From: Blastomyces gilchristii SLH14081
Taxonomy: Eukaryota > Ascomycota > Eurotiomycetes > Onygenales > Ajellomycetaceae
Length of the DNA: 64,000 nt
Reading direction: 5' to 3'
Assembly: GCF_000003855.2 (NCBI RefSeq)
Contig: NW_003101671.1
Span: 593,817 to 657,816, forward strand
Positions 1 to 11,386 of the stretch are shown here, piece after piece. The stretch's first letter is position 1; each line of letters begins with the position of its first letter. The translations under genes were made by a program, and so were the position numbers. The notes beneath the pieces were generated by a model that ran no database searches, was not told where the DNA came from, and saw only the letters and a program-made list of their open reading frames with translations.

Positions 1-1934
1 AGAATCATGAACATAATTTAGAGACTAATAAAGAAAAAATAAAGAAAACTTACACTTATATTCTTAATATTTATACCACTTAATTCTCTCATAACTATTA
101 ATTTCTCTCTTTAAAGAAGCAGAGAGTATCATGCTCATAGTACAGATAATTATTATATTTAATATAAAGATCATCAGAAATGCACAGACTTCAGAGAAGT
201 TAGATATCAGAGTATACACAGTTATAACAGAATCTTAAGAGCTGACTGTCTGTGTATATAATCAGATATCTCTTATAAAGCTGTGTCTGCTTTCTCAGTT
301 ATACTGAAGTATTCAGCCTGAAAATAATTGAGATATGAAGAGAAGACTCATCTGTTCAGATTAACTTCTGTCACAAATTCATGATATTTACATTATCTTG
401 ATTATTCAGATTTTATGAGTACTCAGAGATCTATCTCTCATTAATAATAAGATTGCAGAAATGCACTGCAGTATGAGAACTGTTGATAGAGAATCTAGGC
501 ATATTTACATATATCTGATCAGAGGTTGTGCAGATAGAAGAGAAGTGATTATAAATCTGTGAGACTGCAGAAGACACTGATAACATCAGAAGCTTAATAA
601 GAACTGTTAACTAGAGTCTGTAAGAAATTACTTATAAAGAGACTTACAGTAAAGAGTAGAACTGTACTACTTAAAGTCAGAGACTAATCTGAGAGAGACA
701 TGAAATTAGCTACTGATCTGAAGATCAGATGCAGTAACAGAGCTGAGAGAAGTAAAGACACTGTTATAAATAATAATATCTCTGCTACATCAGCTGATAA
801 AAAGTGATCAGAGAAGTTACAGAGATACTTATAAGAAGCTTAACAGTAGTCAGACATTATCTGTAAAGATGTTAGAATTGAAAAAATTTTTATTCTTAAG
901 AAGTTCTTGAATTAATATATAGATATTATTAGAAACACTCTCTCTCTATTATCTGAATGAAAATACTTCACAGATGAATAAGAATACTTACAGTTTATAA
1001 GAATAAGAGCTGTTACAGAAAAAGAGAAAAGAAGATGAGATTCTATAGACAGATCTGAGATATTTATACTACTCTAGAGAGATTTACTTACACTGTGAGT
1101 GATTCTGTGAAATAGTCAGATCACTCTAGTAAATAAAGAGTGATTATGAATTACAGATCTGAATCTTTCTATATAACTATAAACAGTGATTGTAGACTGT
1201 AAATATCTTGATTCTACAATTCTATAGAGTTAGTAAAAGAATAGAAAATTTCTCACAATTCTACAGTGTCAAAGAACAATGATTTGTAAGAATGAGTAAA
1301 AGATCAACTTATAAATACTTCTCTTTAATAAGAGTGATTTTATAGAGAGTAATTTATCTGTGAGATGAATCTGTGTAATAATCATACAAGAATCTTGTAA
1401 AAATGATTGAGAGTCAATCAGAACTCTTCTGTATAAAAGATGTAAGATAAATCTATATAATAGTTAGAGAAGAATCTGTAGACTATAAAGAATCTCACAG
1501 AATAAGAAACTGAGTAACAGACTCTTTTCTCTTCATAGTAACAAGAGATTTTTCCTCACTGAGATTTTTTTTATAGATATGAAGAATTTTTAGTAAGTAT
1601 CACTGCAGTGCTGAGCTAATTCTATGAAGTCACTCAGTGAAAGGCTTCACAGATGAAGTCTTAGAGAGGGAGAGATATGTAAGAAATCTCACTTCTTATA
1701 GATTCTTTATCTCTATTTCTATTTCTTATATAATTAATAGAATTAGCAGCTCTTGACTATACACAACTATATAGACTGAAGTTCATGAATACTATTCATA
1801 ACTCAGCTTAAATGCTATTATACATTGATCTCTACATTTTATCTTTCTATTATGAATACTTCTAGTAGTTAACAGTACATATCATGTCAAGCTGCAAACA
1901 CCTGAATAATTGCCTGCGAGTTCTTATTCTTACA
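1..1934 (+). mobile_element. 3' part of a RIP-mutated Gypsy LTR retrotransposon (family A), truncated by the window edge
   Basis: This stretch is the reverse complement, with scattered transitions, of about 27067-29000, which belongs to the complete family-A element at 27067-34330. It therefore represents the 3' non-pol region plus the 3' LTR of a second copy lying on the plus strand; the rest lies left of the window. It is extremely AT-rich and no frame stays open. Its right end abuts the inverted family-B copy at 1935, so it inserted into that element. Homology to the other copy is seen directly; the orientation is inferred from that copy's pol. Confidence 0.85.
1678..1934 (+). repeat. 3' LTR of family-A Gypsy (about 257 bp)
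   Basis: It begins TGTAAGAAATC and ends TTATTCTTACA, the same inverted termini as the two 258-bp LTRs at 27067-27324 and 34073-34330. Differences from those copies are nearly all transitions. Confidence 0.85.
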
Positions 1935-2717
1935 CAGTCTGTCACTATGTACACAAGATCTCAATCTTATTTAGAATTCTTATACATATACAGAGTTTCA
2001 CTTTCAGTTCAGTAGTCTCAGTTACTTTTCTTACTGTTTTAAGTAAATTCTCTGAAAGATTCTGTATATCTTTCAGTTCAGATAGTAGAGAAGAGTGTTC
2101 ATATTAACTAGAGAAGATGTTTATTTCAGTGATTTCTCATTGATCATACAATGTCTATTATTATATAATTATATTATTATATGATTTCTAATTTCTGTTT
2201 TCTATTATTATTATACAACTTCAGTGATAACTGTCTCTCTTTTATTCTTCTAAGTAGAGAGCAGTCTTCTTTGAATCTGATTTATTACTTACATTTTCTT
2301 TCTCACATCTTATTCATTCATATACATAATATTTATCTGAGTATGAAGTTTTCTCTTAATAAGCAGAATAGTATCAATCAGATGCTCTTCTACTCACTGC
2401 TTCTTTACATACTATCTTTTACAATATTTTAGAATCACTCTAATATGATAATTATAAATTACTTTATAGATGAAATTATCACATTCTGAAGAAGTCTGCA
2501 CTTCTCACCAGTTTTTAAACATGCTATCAGATGTGATTCAAAGGTTGCTTGAGTTAGTATACAATTACAGATATACACTGACTTCTTATATACAGTACAC
2601 TAAATTAATTAGTGGCTGCTATGACTTCTTTTACATTCATAAGCAATTTCAGAAGCGTAAGCATGTTCAGAAGCAGCCGCATTATTATTCAGCAGTTGTA
2701 CATTCTTTCAAACCACA
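1935..2717 (-). mobile_element. 5' end of a heavily mutated family-B Gypsy (LTR, leader and start of gag), inverted
   Basis: Read on the minus strand this matches 10801-11577 of the younger family-B element: LTR, leader, then the first part of gag. Almost every difference is C-to-T or G-to-A. Internal sequence stops at 1935 where family A inserted. The matching point in the younger copy is about 11577, next to the run of Ns at 11580. The rest of this copy should lie left of the window, beyond the family-A insertion. It is clearly an older and more strongly mutated copy than 10801-19045. Confidence 0.85.
2532..2717 (-). repeat. LTR of the old family-B Gypsy copy
   Basis: On the minus strand it starts TGTGGTTTG and ends GAATCACA. 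It aligns end to end with the 183-bp LTRs at 10801-10983 and 18863-19045 apart from transitions and a few small indels. Confidence 0.85.
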
Positions 2718-2941
2718 ATTTGATGTAATTAAATCTTAAGAATATATAAATCACATACTCATCTTATACACTGAATTATCATTATATTAAATACAAAGTA
2801 ATAGAAGTTCTAGACAGTTATAACTACTATTTTAATATATTATCAGAAATTTATAATATCTTTTATACAAGCTTGCTTTATTATACTGTCACTAACTCAT
2901 TCTCTTCTTAACTGACTTTCAACTGACAGCTGTCAGAAATT

Positions 2942-3133
2942 ATAGAAGAAGATAATGAACTTAAATAAGAGATTGAAGATATTCTTAATAAGAGATTTCA
3001 CAGCTGCAGCTAATAATATCTTATGAAATAAGTTAACTATAATTATTTAATTTAAATCTTAAGCTTTATACTATCTGATACAGCAGCTCTTGACTGATAA
3101 GAACTGCACTTACTTTTAAAAAAAGAGGGTTAA
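2942..3133 (+). pseudogene. Decayed chromodomain at the C-terminus of Gypsy integrase
   Basis: One frame reads EIEDILNKRF, then YLMK, then NYNYLI, with interspersed stops. This resembles the chromodomain core (E-V-E-x-I-L-x-x-R, Y-L-V-K-W, G-Y, T-W-E-P) that ends chromovirus integrases. The frame closes at a TAA three bases before the LTR. Stops sit where Trp and Gln occur in intact chromodomains, which fits C-to-T decay. Integrase chromodomains direct insertion toward methylated-histone chromatin; this copy cannot be functional. Confidence 0.55.
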
Positions 3134-3135
3134 TA

Positions 3136-3404
3136 TAATGAGCTATGTCTGATTAATTATATAGACTATTTTATTACACTTTATAGATTTCTGCTAAAAG
3201 CTTTAATTCTCAGTTATTAATTGTTAATTAAAAAATTCACAGAATTTCTATTCTTCTGCTCTGAAGCTTTATTATATATATATATAAATATTCACTCTGA
3301 TTGCTGATTCTTACATCTTCTCTTTTTTCCTTCTCTAACATTTTTCACTTTTATATTATAAGATTTATATATTATACTGAGCTATTTAATGTAGATCTCT
3401 CACA
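3136..3404 (+). repeat. 3' LTR of family-C Gypsy
   Basis: The first 22 bases align with 59343 onward with only transitions (TAATGAGCTATGTC against TGGCGGGCTGCGTC), and the last part (TAGATCTCTCACA against TAGATCTCTTACA) matches too. It is shorter than the other copy because a central part is missing or diverged. Confidence 0.65.
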
Positions 3405-3466
3405 GAATATAAATCTATTAATTAGTAAATTTAGAGAAAATGAAATATCTCTAGTAAAAAGTAAGA
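3405..3466. other. AT-rich flank carrying the left LINE target duplication
   Basis: This is a short AT-rich segment between the family-C LTR and the LINE. Its last 15 bases (3452-3466, TAGTAAAAAGTAAGA) are repeated at 19227-19241 after the LINE 3' tail, marking the LINE insertion site. The flank resumes after 19241. Confidence 0.75.
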
Positions 3467-4080
3467 CATACGAGCATTTTGACCCCATCGCCGACCGCAT
3501 ACCCCGTGTGGTGGTGGAGTTATCCAGCCAAACGTGAACCAGATGTCGTTCGAAACTCCTGTGTGGGATTATCCCCCATTCTCCCCTACCACACCACAAC
3601 CCCGGGCCAAATTGCCATACAAATTGTAAGGTGAAGAGACCTAGCCATATGCACCAATCTTCTCGATTTTGGAAGATCCCCGATCTGTAGTTGTGGAGAT
3701 ATCTGAGGAGCGACCTCCGCGAAAACCCTGTCCATCTTTGATGTTCCAAAACACCAACGCCAAGTCCCACCCTCGTACCGCCCTTCCTAATCTGGCCCAT
3801 CCCCGGCAGAAAAATACAAAAAGATACCTCGGCGATAATATCAAGCACATAATCAACAGCCACTTCTGAAGTGCAACCTCCGCGGTCTGTCTTCAGTGTA
3901 TCTAGACATCAACACCAAGTCTCACCCTCGTATCACCCCTCTCAATCTGGCCCATCCCCAACAGAAAAGTACAAAAAGATACCTCAGCAACTGTACTCAA
4001 TACATAATCGGCAGACACGACAACTATAAAATCAGTATACCTCAAGGTCTGACTGAGCCTTTGATCCCTGCACAGTGAGA
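3467..4080 (+). other. GC-rich, unmutated 5' UTR of the LINE with tandem monomers
   Basis: These 610 bp have normal base composition and intact CpG and CpC, whereas the LINE body directly downstream is stripped of both. It holds two related units, about 3745-3860 and 3900-4015, each containing CCACCCTCGTA or a close variant, then AATCTGGCCCATCCCC, then AGTACAAAAAGATACCTC or a close variant, i.e. tandem monomers such as LINE promoters often have. Open frames here (for example 3372-3863 on the minus strand) have no recognisable protein. Its role as promoter is inferred from position. Confidence 0.65.
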
Positions 4081-5003
4081 TATATTAAATCTAGTTTTAA
4101 TATCTCAATATTCAATAGATTCTGCAAGAGATTGAGAACAGCAACACTAGATTTCTATTGAATTTGAGAATTAACTCTATATTGATATAATCATTGACAA
4201 AGTCTTCTATTTTGAGATATAAATAATCAGTTCCTCTATATCTCACTGACAATATTTATATTATTATATAGAAATAGACTTATATTCTCTATAATATCAA
4301 GACTCTGAAGAGAGAAAGTCTTGATAGAGAGTATACAGTAGTGCATATCTTAGCAGTTTCTATCTCATTATTCTGCAGCAGTTAATGCAAAAAAAAAGAT
4401 CTTAGAAATAGTTTTTTACTTCTCTTGAAAAAGTAAGGTGTTTTTCTCTGAGTTTTATATAATATTCTTACAAAGAATAAAAAACAGAGCTGTTTTCTGT
4501 CATAATTTCATATTCTTTTAAGTAAGAATTACTTTTTCAGTGACTGAAGAGCTTTTATTAATACTTAATTCTTTTTTACACTCTTTATTAACTGATTTGA
4601 GTTGCACACTTGTTGTGTGAGAAGAATTGAATGATTTAGAATAAAATTGAATAGTTTTAATTAATTTCTCTGCAAAAAATTGATTTATTTTTTATCAGTT
4701 TTTCTCTTAAAAACTGTCATATCATCTGATTCATTATCAATTGATATCATACTCTTTCTCACTGTATCTCAAGAAAGAGATTGTAAAGATTTTATTAATT
4801 TATCTCAAAAATCAATTTTAGTTATTAGATTCTCTTCAAAAATCTAACCTAGTTACTGAACTAGTGTGAAAAAAATCAGATGTTTTATACACAAAAGTCT
4901 TTTATTCTTCTTTTGAAACAGTCTGATCAACTTTTCAATTGAAAACAGACTTAGAAATATCTCAAGTGAAACAGTCTGATCAACTTTTCATTGAGTGAGA
5001 ATA

Positions 5004-6638
5004 ATGAGTTCAAAAATACACTCAGTTGATGTGAAAAAAGATGCTTTCTCAAATGCTATTTCTGAGATTGAAATTCTGAAGAGAAGAAAGAAAGAAGAAA
5101 TAGAGAAATAATAAGTTCTTGAAATACAGAAACTTGAAAAAGTAATCAAGATTCTTGAAAAGTAGTGTCTAAGTGAGATAAATGAAGAAGTTCTGTTAAT
5201 TCTTCATACTCAGGCTAGACAACTACAGAAGATAATCAAGTTCAAACTTGAAATTTCAAACACAGTTTAAAAAACATTGAAAATTTCTAGTATAATCACT
5301 GACTCTTCATCTTGCTCTTCTTCTTTTTTTTCTACTTTTTCTTCTTCTTTGAATTAGAAGAAAACATATGTTCAAGTAGCTGAATCTACTGTCTCTAAAT
5401 CTGCTATTTCAAAACCTGCTTAAAATCTTGAGAAAACTGAGAAGAATACTGCTTATATCTCTATTCATAGAAAAGTGAAAAAGAAAATGCAAAAAGAGAA
5501 AAACTTTCAAATCTCAAGAAATAGAAGACTTATTGTCAAAGTATCAAATCAGGATATTCTGCAAAGAAACAAGCTAAACTCAAATCTCATTTTCAGAATT
5601 AGAAATGAAATTAATCAGCAGTTCTTTTCTCAGTTGATGATTGATATTGAACTTCAAAAACCAGTTATAGCTTTAATTAAGTTATCATTCTTTGAAAACT
5701 TCATCATTCTGACTACAATGCCTGAATTCAGTGCTGAATTCCTTATTCAGAATAAGAATCTCTGAAAGTCAGCAGTAGAATCTTTACTAAACACAATAAT
5801 TCTATCTGAAAGAGATGAAAAGTAGAACAAATTCATTCTTCATAATATTTCAGTTGAAATTTTTGACTGTGAAGAAGAAATGCTACTTCTCAAAAATGAA
5901 TTGAAAGAATACAACTCTATTCAAATGAGAAAGAAGCCTGTATAACTAAATTCAATTGAGTTCAGATAAAGTAGAAGAAATGCCTCTGTTCTAGTATATA
6001 TAAAAACACTTAAACAGTCAAAGATCTCTGAAGTAAGAGTAGCAGGTTTGAAAATGAGAGTTCATGAATACAAAGACTCAAGAATGAATCTCAAAGCTCA
6101 AACACAGTGTTCAAATTATCAAAGATATGAACACTTTACAATCTCATGTTTTAGAGACTTAAAATATGCATTCTATGCCAGAGATCATAAAACTAGTGAG
6201 CATAAATATGAAACATGCTTAAAAAGAGGTGAAATATGTCAATACACTCTGCTTAAGTGCTCTAATTGCAAAGAAAAATATATATCTAGCTCAAAAGAAT
6301 GTACATTTGCTCCTAGAACTCAAAAGAACTGAAGAAAAGATGAAGCTCAAAGTCAATCTAGAACTGAAGAGAAGAGTCAAGTCAGTAGACTTATAACTAT
6401 AAGCTTAAAAAGAAGAAACTCTTAACTATCTAAATCTTCAAACTTCAATTCTTCAGCTAAATGTACACAGAATTTGAATTCTCAAACTTCTGTTAAGATT
6501 AGAGAATTGAGAAATGACTCTGATGATAAACTAGATATAATGTAAGCAGTTGAGATCCCTACTTTTCAAAATAGTTATAATCTACTATCTGATAATAGTG
6601 ACTAGATTCTACTCTATCTCTACTCTCTTTTAGTATGA
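5004..6638 (+). pseudogene. LINE ORF1 (gag-like, zinc knuckles), inactivated by substitutions
   Basis: A single frame runs from ATG 5004 and contains open stretches at 5475-5765 and 6048-6332 separated by TAA, TAG and TGA codons. The latter stretch has the CCHC array of Tad-type ORF1 proteins: C-x2-C-x4-H, then further Cys/His pairs ending in KCSNCKEKYISSSKEC. Such proteins bind LINE RNA and form the ribonucleoprotein. The frame ends in TGA at 6636-6638, overlapping the ORF2 ATG at 6635 (ATGA), which suggests termination-reinitiation coupling. The N-terminal ATG is a choice; an upstream start in 4080-5003 cannot be excluded. Confidence 0.7.
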
Positions 6639-9600
6639 ATATACAACAAAAATAACAAAAAAAGGTTAAAAACTCTTCAAAAATCACATTTATTCAAAAT
6701 AATATGAATAGAAACTCAAATTGTATTTATTCTTGTCTTCAAATTGTATTTGAATAAAAAGTTGATTTTATACTACTTCAGAAACTGAATTTTGATGCTG
6801 AGTAAAATTATATTATTTCTCATTCAAGCTACTACTACTTTCTATCTCAAAAGTCTGAGATAAAGTCAAGAGTAGTGATCTATGAAAGAAAGAGATCAAG
6901 ATATCAATTTAATCTAAGATTTGATATCATGTCTGACTCTGATATTCTGATAAGTGATATTATAGATAAAGAAAATGAGTTTGATATTATACAGCTTATA
7001 AATATCTATAATGAAAAGTCATTGAAGAAAAATAACAATATCTAGATAATTGATAGAGAATTTCTGAATATAACTTCATTAAGAAACTCTATAATTGCAG
7101 GAGATTTCAATACACATTATCTCTGATGAAATTCAGAATGTAAAAGAGTAGTGAGAGCTGATAATCTGATTGAATGAATCTTTGAGTATTCAATAGATTT
7201 GATTAATAAGTCTGATCAATAAACATTCTTTAGAAAAGATATGAAACAGAAATCTATTATAGATCTAATCTGTATATTATAAAATCTAATGAAAAGAAGA
7301 CTTGTAAACTGATTTATTGATTCAAATGAGACATTAGAATCAGGTCATGAGATTATTCAATTTGATATTAAACTGAGTGAAAAATAAATGAGTGAAAATC
7401 CTCTTCTCTCTAATCAGTTTAACTTTGAAAAAGCTGATTGAAAAGCAGTTGAAGAAAGCATAAAACTGTTAAAATCTGAAGAACAGAATGAGCTATATTG
7501 AAATTCTGGTCAAGATATCTCAAATGAAATGCTTGAGAATAGAGTGAAGCTTATTACATCTATTATTTTAATAAGTGTTAGAGATAATATTTCAAAGAGA
7601 AAATCTTCTGAGTATTCAAAACCTTGATGAAATGAGAATATCTTATCTAAAAGAAAAGTATTAGCTACTGCTAGAAGAGATTGAAAGAATGATATAATAT
7701 CTGATAAAGAGTTCAAAGCTGTCAGAAATGAATATTTTTCAGATATTAAAAGAGCTAAAACAGACTGCTGAAATAAATTTCTTGAAGAAGCATAAGAGAA
7801 GAAAGTTTTTAAAGCTTTTAACTATACTAAAACAAGAAGTGTAGCAAAACTTCCAGTCTTAGAATATGAGTTTCAGAATAAATTATATACAGCAAACTCT
7901 TTTGAGAAAAAATGTCAAGTTTTTATGAGAATTCTCTTTCAGAACTCATCAGATTCAGATTCAGAGAAAGAGAAAGAGAATATATCACTTCTCAACTATA
8001 TTGATGAAAATGACTGAGAATGACCTGATCTTATATAAGATGAATTAGAGTCAGCTATCTTCTCAAGTTCTGTTAAAACTGCTGCAGAGCCTGATTCAAT
8101 TAATCACTTAATTATTCAAAATACATATTTCTACTTAAAGAATGAATATTTTGAGCTCTTTTTCAATCTCTTGAAAAATGAATATAATTCTGAATGCTGG
8201 AGAGAAGTCACTGAAGTGATTCTTATAAAATCTAATAGAAAAACTTCAATTTCTAAGTTATATAGAGTAATATCTCTATTAAACTGTCTAGAAAAGATTT
8301 TGAAAAAGATAATAGCTACTCAACTATCTTTTATTAGCTCTATTAATAACTCTCTTTTATTCAGTGAACAAATGAGAGATAGAAAATAATATTCTGTAAT
8401 TAACACTGTTCTCTCAGTTATTCATGATATTCAAATAGCAAAGCATGAAGATCTGGTCTCAACTGTAGTTTTTATTGATATAAAAGAAGTATTTGATCAT
8501 GTTTCAAAGTCAAAGTTAATTCAGACTTTGAAGATATTAAAAATACCACTTTCTCTAATAAAATAAGTTAACTATTTTATGTCTAAAAGAATCATACAAC
8601 TTTTCTTTGATGAAATGAAATAAGACAAGACTGAGATAAAAATAGAAGTATTATAAAAATCTTCAATCTTATCTATTTTATTTGCAATATACACTGCATA
8701 TCTATTCAAAAATAGAAATATGAGAATAGTACAATCTCTGAGTTATATAAATGATATTGATTTAGTCTACAGCTTAAAAACTATTAAAGAGAATTTAAAA
8801 GTGATTGAAGAAGCTGCAAAGAAAATCTTTATTAGAGCAGATAGCAATTAAATTTAATTTAATATGAATAAAACTGAGTTAATTCATTTTTTTTCTAGAT
8901 TCAATGAGAAAGAACTATCTCTAACTCTTTTAAATAGAGAGATTAAACTCAGTGTAAATATCAAATAATTAGAAGTATAATTAAACTTCAAGTTGAATTT
9001 TAAATATCACATTTAACAAAGAACTGTCAAGACAGAAAGGCTATTAAATAATATAATCAGACTATCAAATATAGAGAGAGATCTATTCTTTCAGACTATG
9101 AGATAGTTATATATAGTCTGTATTACATCAGTAGCTGATTATAAAGTTCAAGTTTGATAGAATAATCAAGAGAATTTCACTGAACTCTTTCAAAGTCTGT
9201 AAAACAGAGTCTTGAGAAGAATTCTAGAAGTATTCAAATCATCTTCTATTAAAACAATGAAAATTGAAGCTTCAATTTCTTCTTCTGCTATTAGATTTGA
9301 AAAGATCTGTATGAACTATGTACTGAGAGTTATAAAGATAAGCTTAAATTATATAATCAGAGAAAGAGTCTCTTCTTCATTTTCATTAATTAACTCTGGA
9401 AATGAACTGAATTGAAATAGATTTCTTGATTGAAATGAAAATAATTCTTTAAAGAAAATGTCTTCTCAACTTTACAGACTATACTCTCTGATTAAAAATC
9501 AATTTTCTTCTTTAAATGTTGAAAAAGTGAATCATGAGAAGTTATCTCTCTGAAGAGAAAAGCTTGAATCTCTTATAGACTTATAAATAAGTGAACTATT

Positions 9601-10591
9601 AAAAGAGAAAGAATATGAACAGTATTTGAAGAGAATTTCTACAATCAATATAAAAGACTCTATTCTGATTTATTCAGATGACTTAAAAAATGAGAATCTG
9701 AATAGATTAGATGCAGACATTGCTTATACTGAAGATAATATTAATTTTATCTCAGATTTCTGAAATCTAGACTATGAATCTGAAGTCTTTGATACTGAAC
9801 TATTTATAATAGTGAAAGCTTTCAAACTTATAGAAATAAAATCTTATAAAAGAGAAAATAGTTTAAAAGAGATATGAATATTCTCTGATAGTCAAGCTGC
9901 TTTAAAAAGACTTAGAAATAGTCAGATTTATAATGATTAAATGAATTTTAAACTGATCTTAAACTCTGTTTTGAAAATTCAAAAAAGAAGAATATTAAAG
10001 CTGATAATTCATCTGCACTAAGTTTCTGCTTATATGAATATATATGATAATGAATTGACTGATTCAGCTGTAAAAAAGAGTGCAGAATTAAGCAGATCTA
10101 TTCAAAAAATTATGTTCTGATCTTTTATAAAGAAAAAAATAAAAGAATCTTATTTAGATAAGTGAAATAAAAGCTGACAGAAATAAAAGAAGAGTATACA
10201 TTATTCAAGATTTGAAATAAAACCTAAGTGAAAATCTTGTTTAATTAAATATAAAAAGAAAATATTCTCATCTATAATACAGCTGAAACTAGAATATGAC
10301 TATTTTAAATCTTATATACAAAGATTTAATGATAGATTTAACTCAATAGAATGCTTATTCTGCAATGTAAATGAGAATTCTGAGTATATTATAATACACT
10401 GTGTATTATACAATAATCTCAGAGCTAGATTGAAAGAGAAGTATAATCTAAATCAATTAAATATGAGATTCTTATTCTCAACTGAGACAGGAATTAAATA
10501 CTTAATAGACTTTCTATCAGAAACTCAAGCAGCTATAAGAAAATGACTAAATTCAGAATTATCTGAATATGAAGAGGAGAAAATCAATTAA
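6635..10591 (+). pseudogene. LINE ORF2 (endonuclease, reverse transcriptase, RNase H), inactivated
   Basis: One frame of about 1,318 codons runs from ATG 6635 to TAA 10589-10591. It shows an APE-type endonuclease motif (AGDFNTHYL near 7097), RT blocks (YRVISLLNCLEKILKK near 8260; D-I-K-E-V-F-D-H-V-S near 8480), a catalytic box altered to YIND near 8740, an RNase H region (FSDSQAAL near 9880) and a C-terminal C-x2-C...H-x4-C-type motif (CLFCN...IIIHC near 10350). The many stops are all in frame, with no net indel, and sit at expected Trp, Arg and Gln codons. It once catalysed target-primed reverse transcription and probably served the SINE in trans. Confidence 0.85.
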
Positions 10592-10800
10592 ATATAGTCT
10601 GTTAAAACAGCTATACACTATCTTTTAATAATTTGTTTTGTTACAGTCTCTCTTTACTTTATCTTTTTCTTTCAATTTCTTTCTATCTATCTATTTAATG
10701 TGTCTATTTTTAAGACTGTGTTCTCTTTCTCTTTTCCTTTGTCATGATATTGTCAAATGATTTCAAAGTATCAGAAGATGTTAAAACACTGTAATTTATA
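10592..10800 (+). other. LINE 3' UTR, first part, up to the Gypsy insertion
   Basis: This is non-coding LINE tail. From about 10670 it matches the reverse complement of 24571-24700 in the SINE. It resumes at 19050 beyond the inserted Gypsy and ends in AAT repeats at 19226. Confidence 0.75.
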
Positions 10801-10983
10801 TGTGGTTCGGAAGAACATACGACCGTCGGATAATACCGCGGCCGCTTCCGAACTACTAGCGTACGCGTATGAGTGTAAAGGGGCCATAGCGGCCGCTAAT
10901 TAAATTAGTGTATGAGATTCAATATATAAGAAGCCGGCGTACGCCTGTAATTGTATGCTGGCTTAAGCAACCTTTGAATCACA
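10801..10983 (+). repeat. 5' LTR of family-B Gypsy
   Basis: 183 bp, TG...CA termini, pairing with 18863-19045. It contains CpG-rich patches such as ACCGCGGCCGC and differs from its partner only at scattered transitions. Confidence 0.92.
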
Positions 10984-11386
10984 TCTGATAGCATGTCTAA
11001 AAACCGGTGAGGAGCGCAGGCTCCTCCAGGGTGTGATAATTCCACCTACAAAGTGATTTGTAGTTATCATGCCAGTGTGGTCCTAGAACACCTCAAAAGA
11101 TAGTGTATGAAGAGTGGTGAGTGAAAGAGCATTCAATTGATGCTGCTGCTTCACTTGTTAGGAGAAAACTCCACACTCAGGTGAATGCCATGTATGCGAA
11201 TGGATGAGGTGTGAGAAAAGGGATGAGAGCAGTGAACCAGATTCAAAGGAGTTCACTTCCTACTCAAAAGAAGGATAAAAGAGGGGGTGACCATCACCAG
11301 AGTTGTACAATGATAACAGAAATCATATAATGATATAGTGATATAATGATAGACATCATACAATCAACCAGAAATCAACTACTGAA

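Larger units (their letters stand above)
2718..3404 (+). mobile_element. 3' end of a chromodomain Gypsy (family C): pol tail and LTR
   Basis: The segment contains a decayed chromodomain reading frame (2942-3133) directly followed by an LTR (3136-3404) homologous to the family-C 5' LTR at 59343-59649. This is the expected order for the 3' end of a chromovirus on the plus strand. The inverted family-B copy is inserted upstream of it at 2717. Composition is strongly AT-biased. Confidence 0.65.

Noticed and set aside
2181..2739. Short plus-strand open frames (2181-2432, 2470-2739)
   Set aside because: They lie antisense to the inverted family-B LTR and leader and have no independent support.
3372..3863. 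163-codon open frame on the minus strand
   Set aside because: It overlaps the LINE target site and 5' UTR, has no recognisable domain and crosses the compositional boundary; chance opening in GC-rich DNA.
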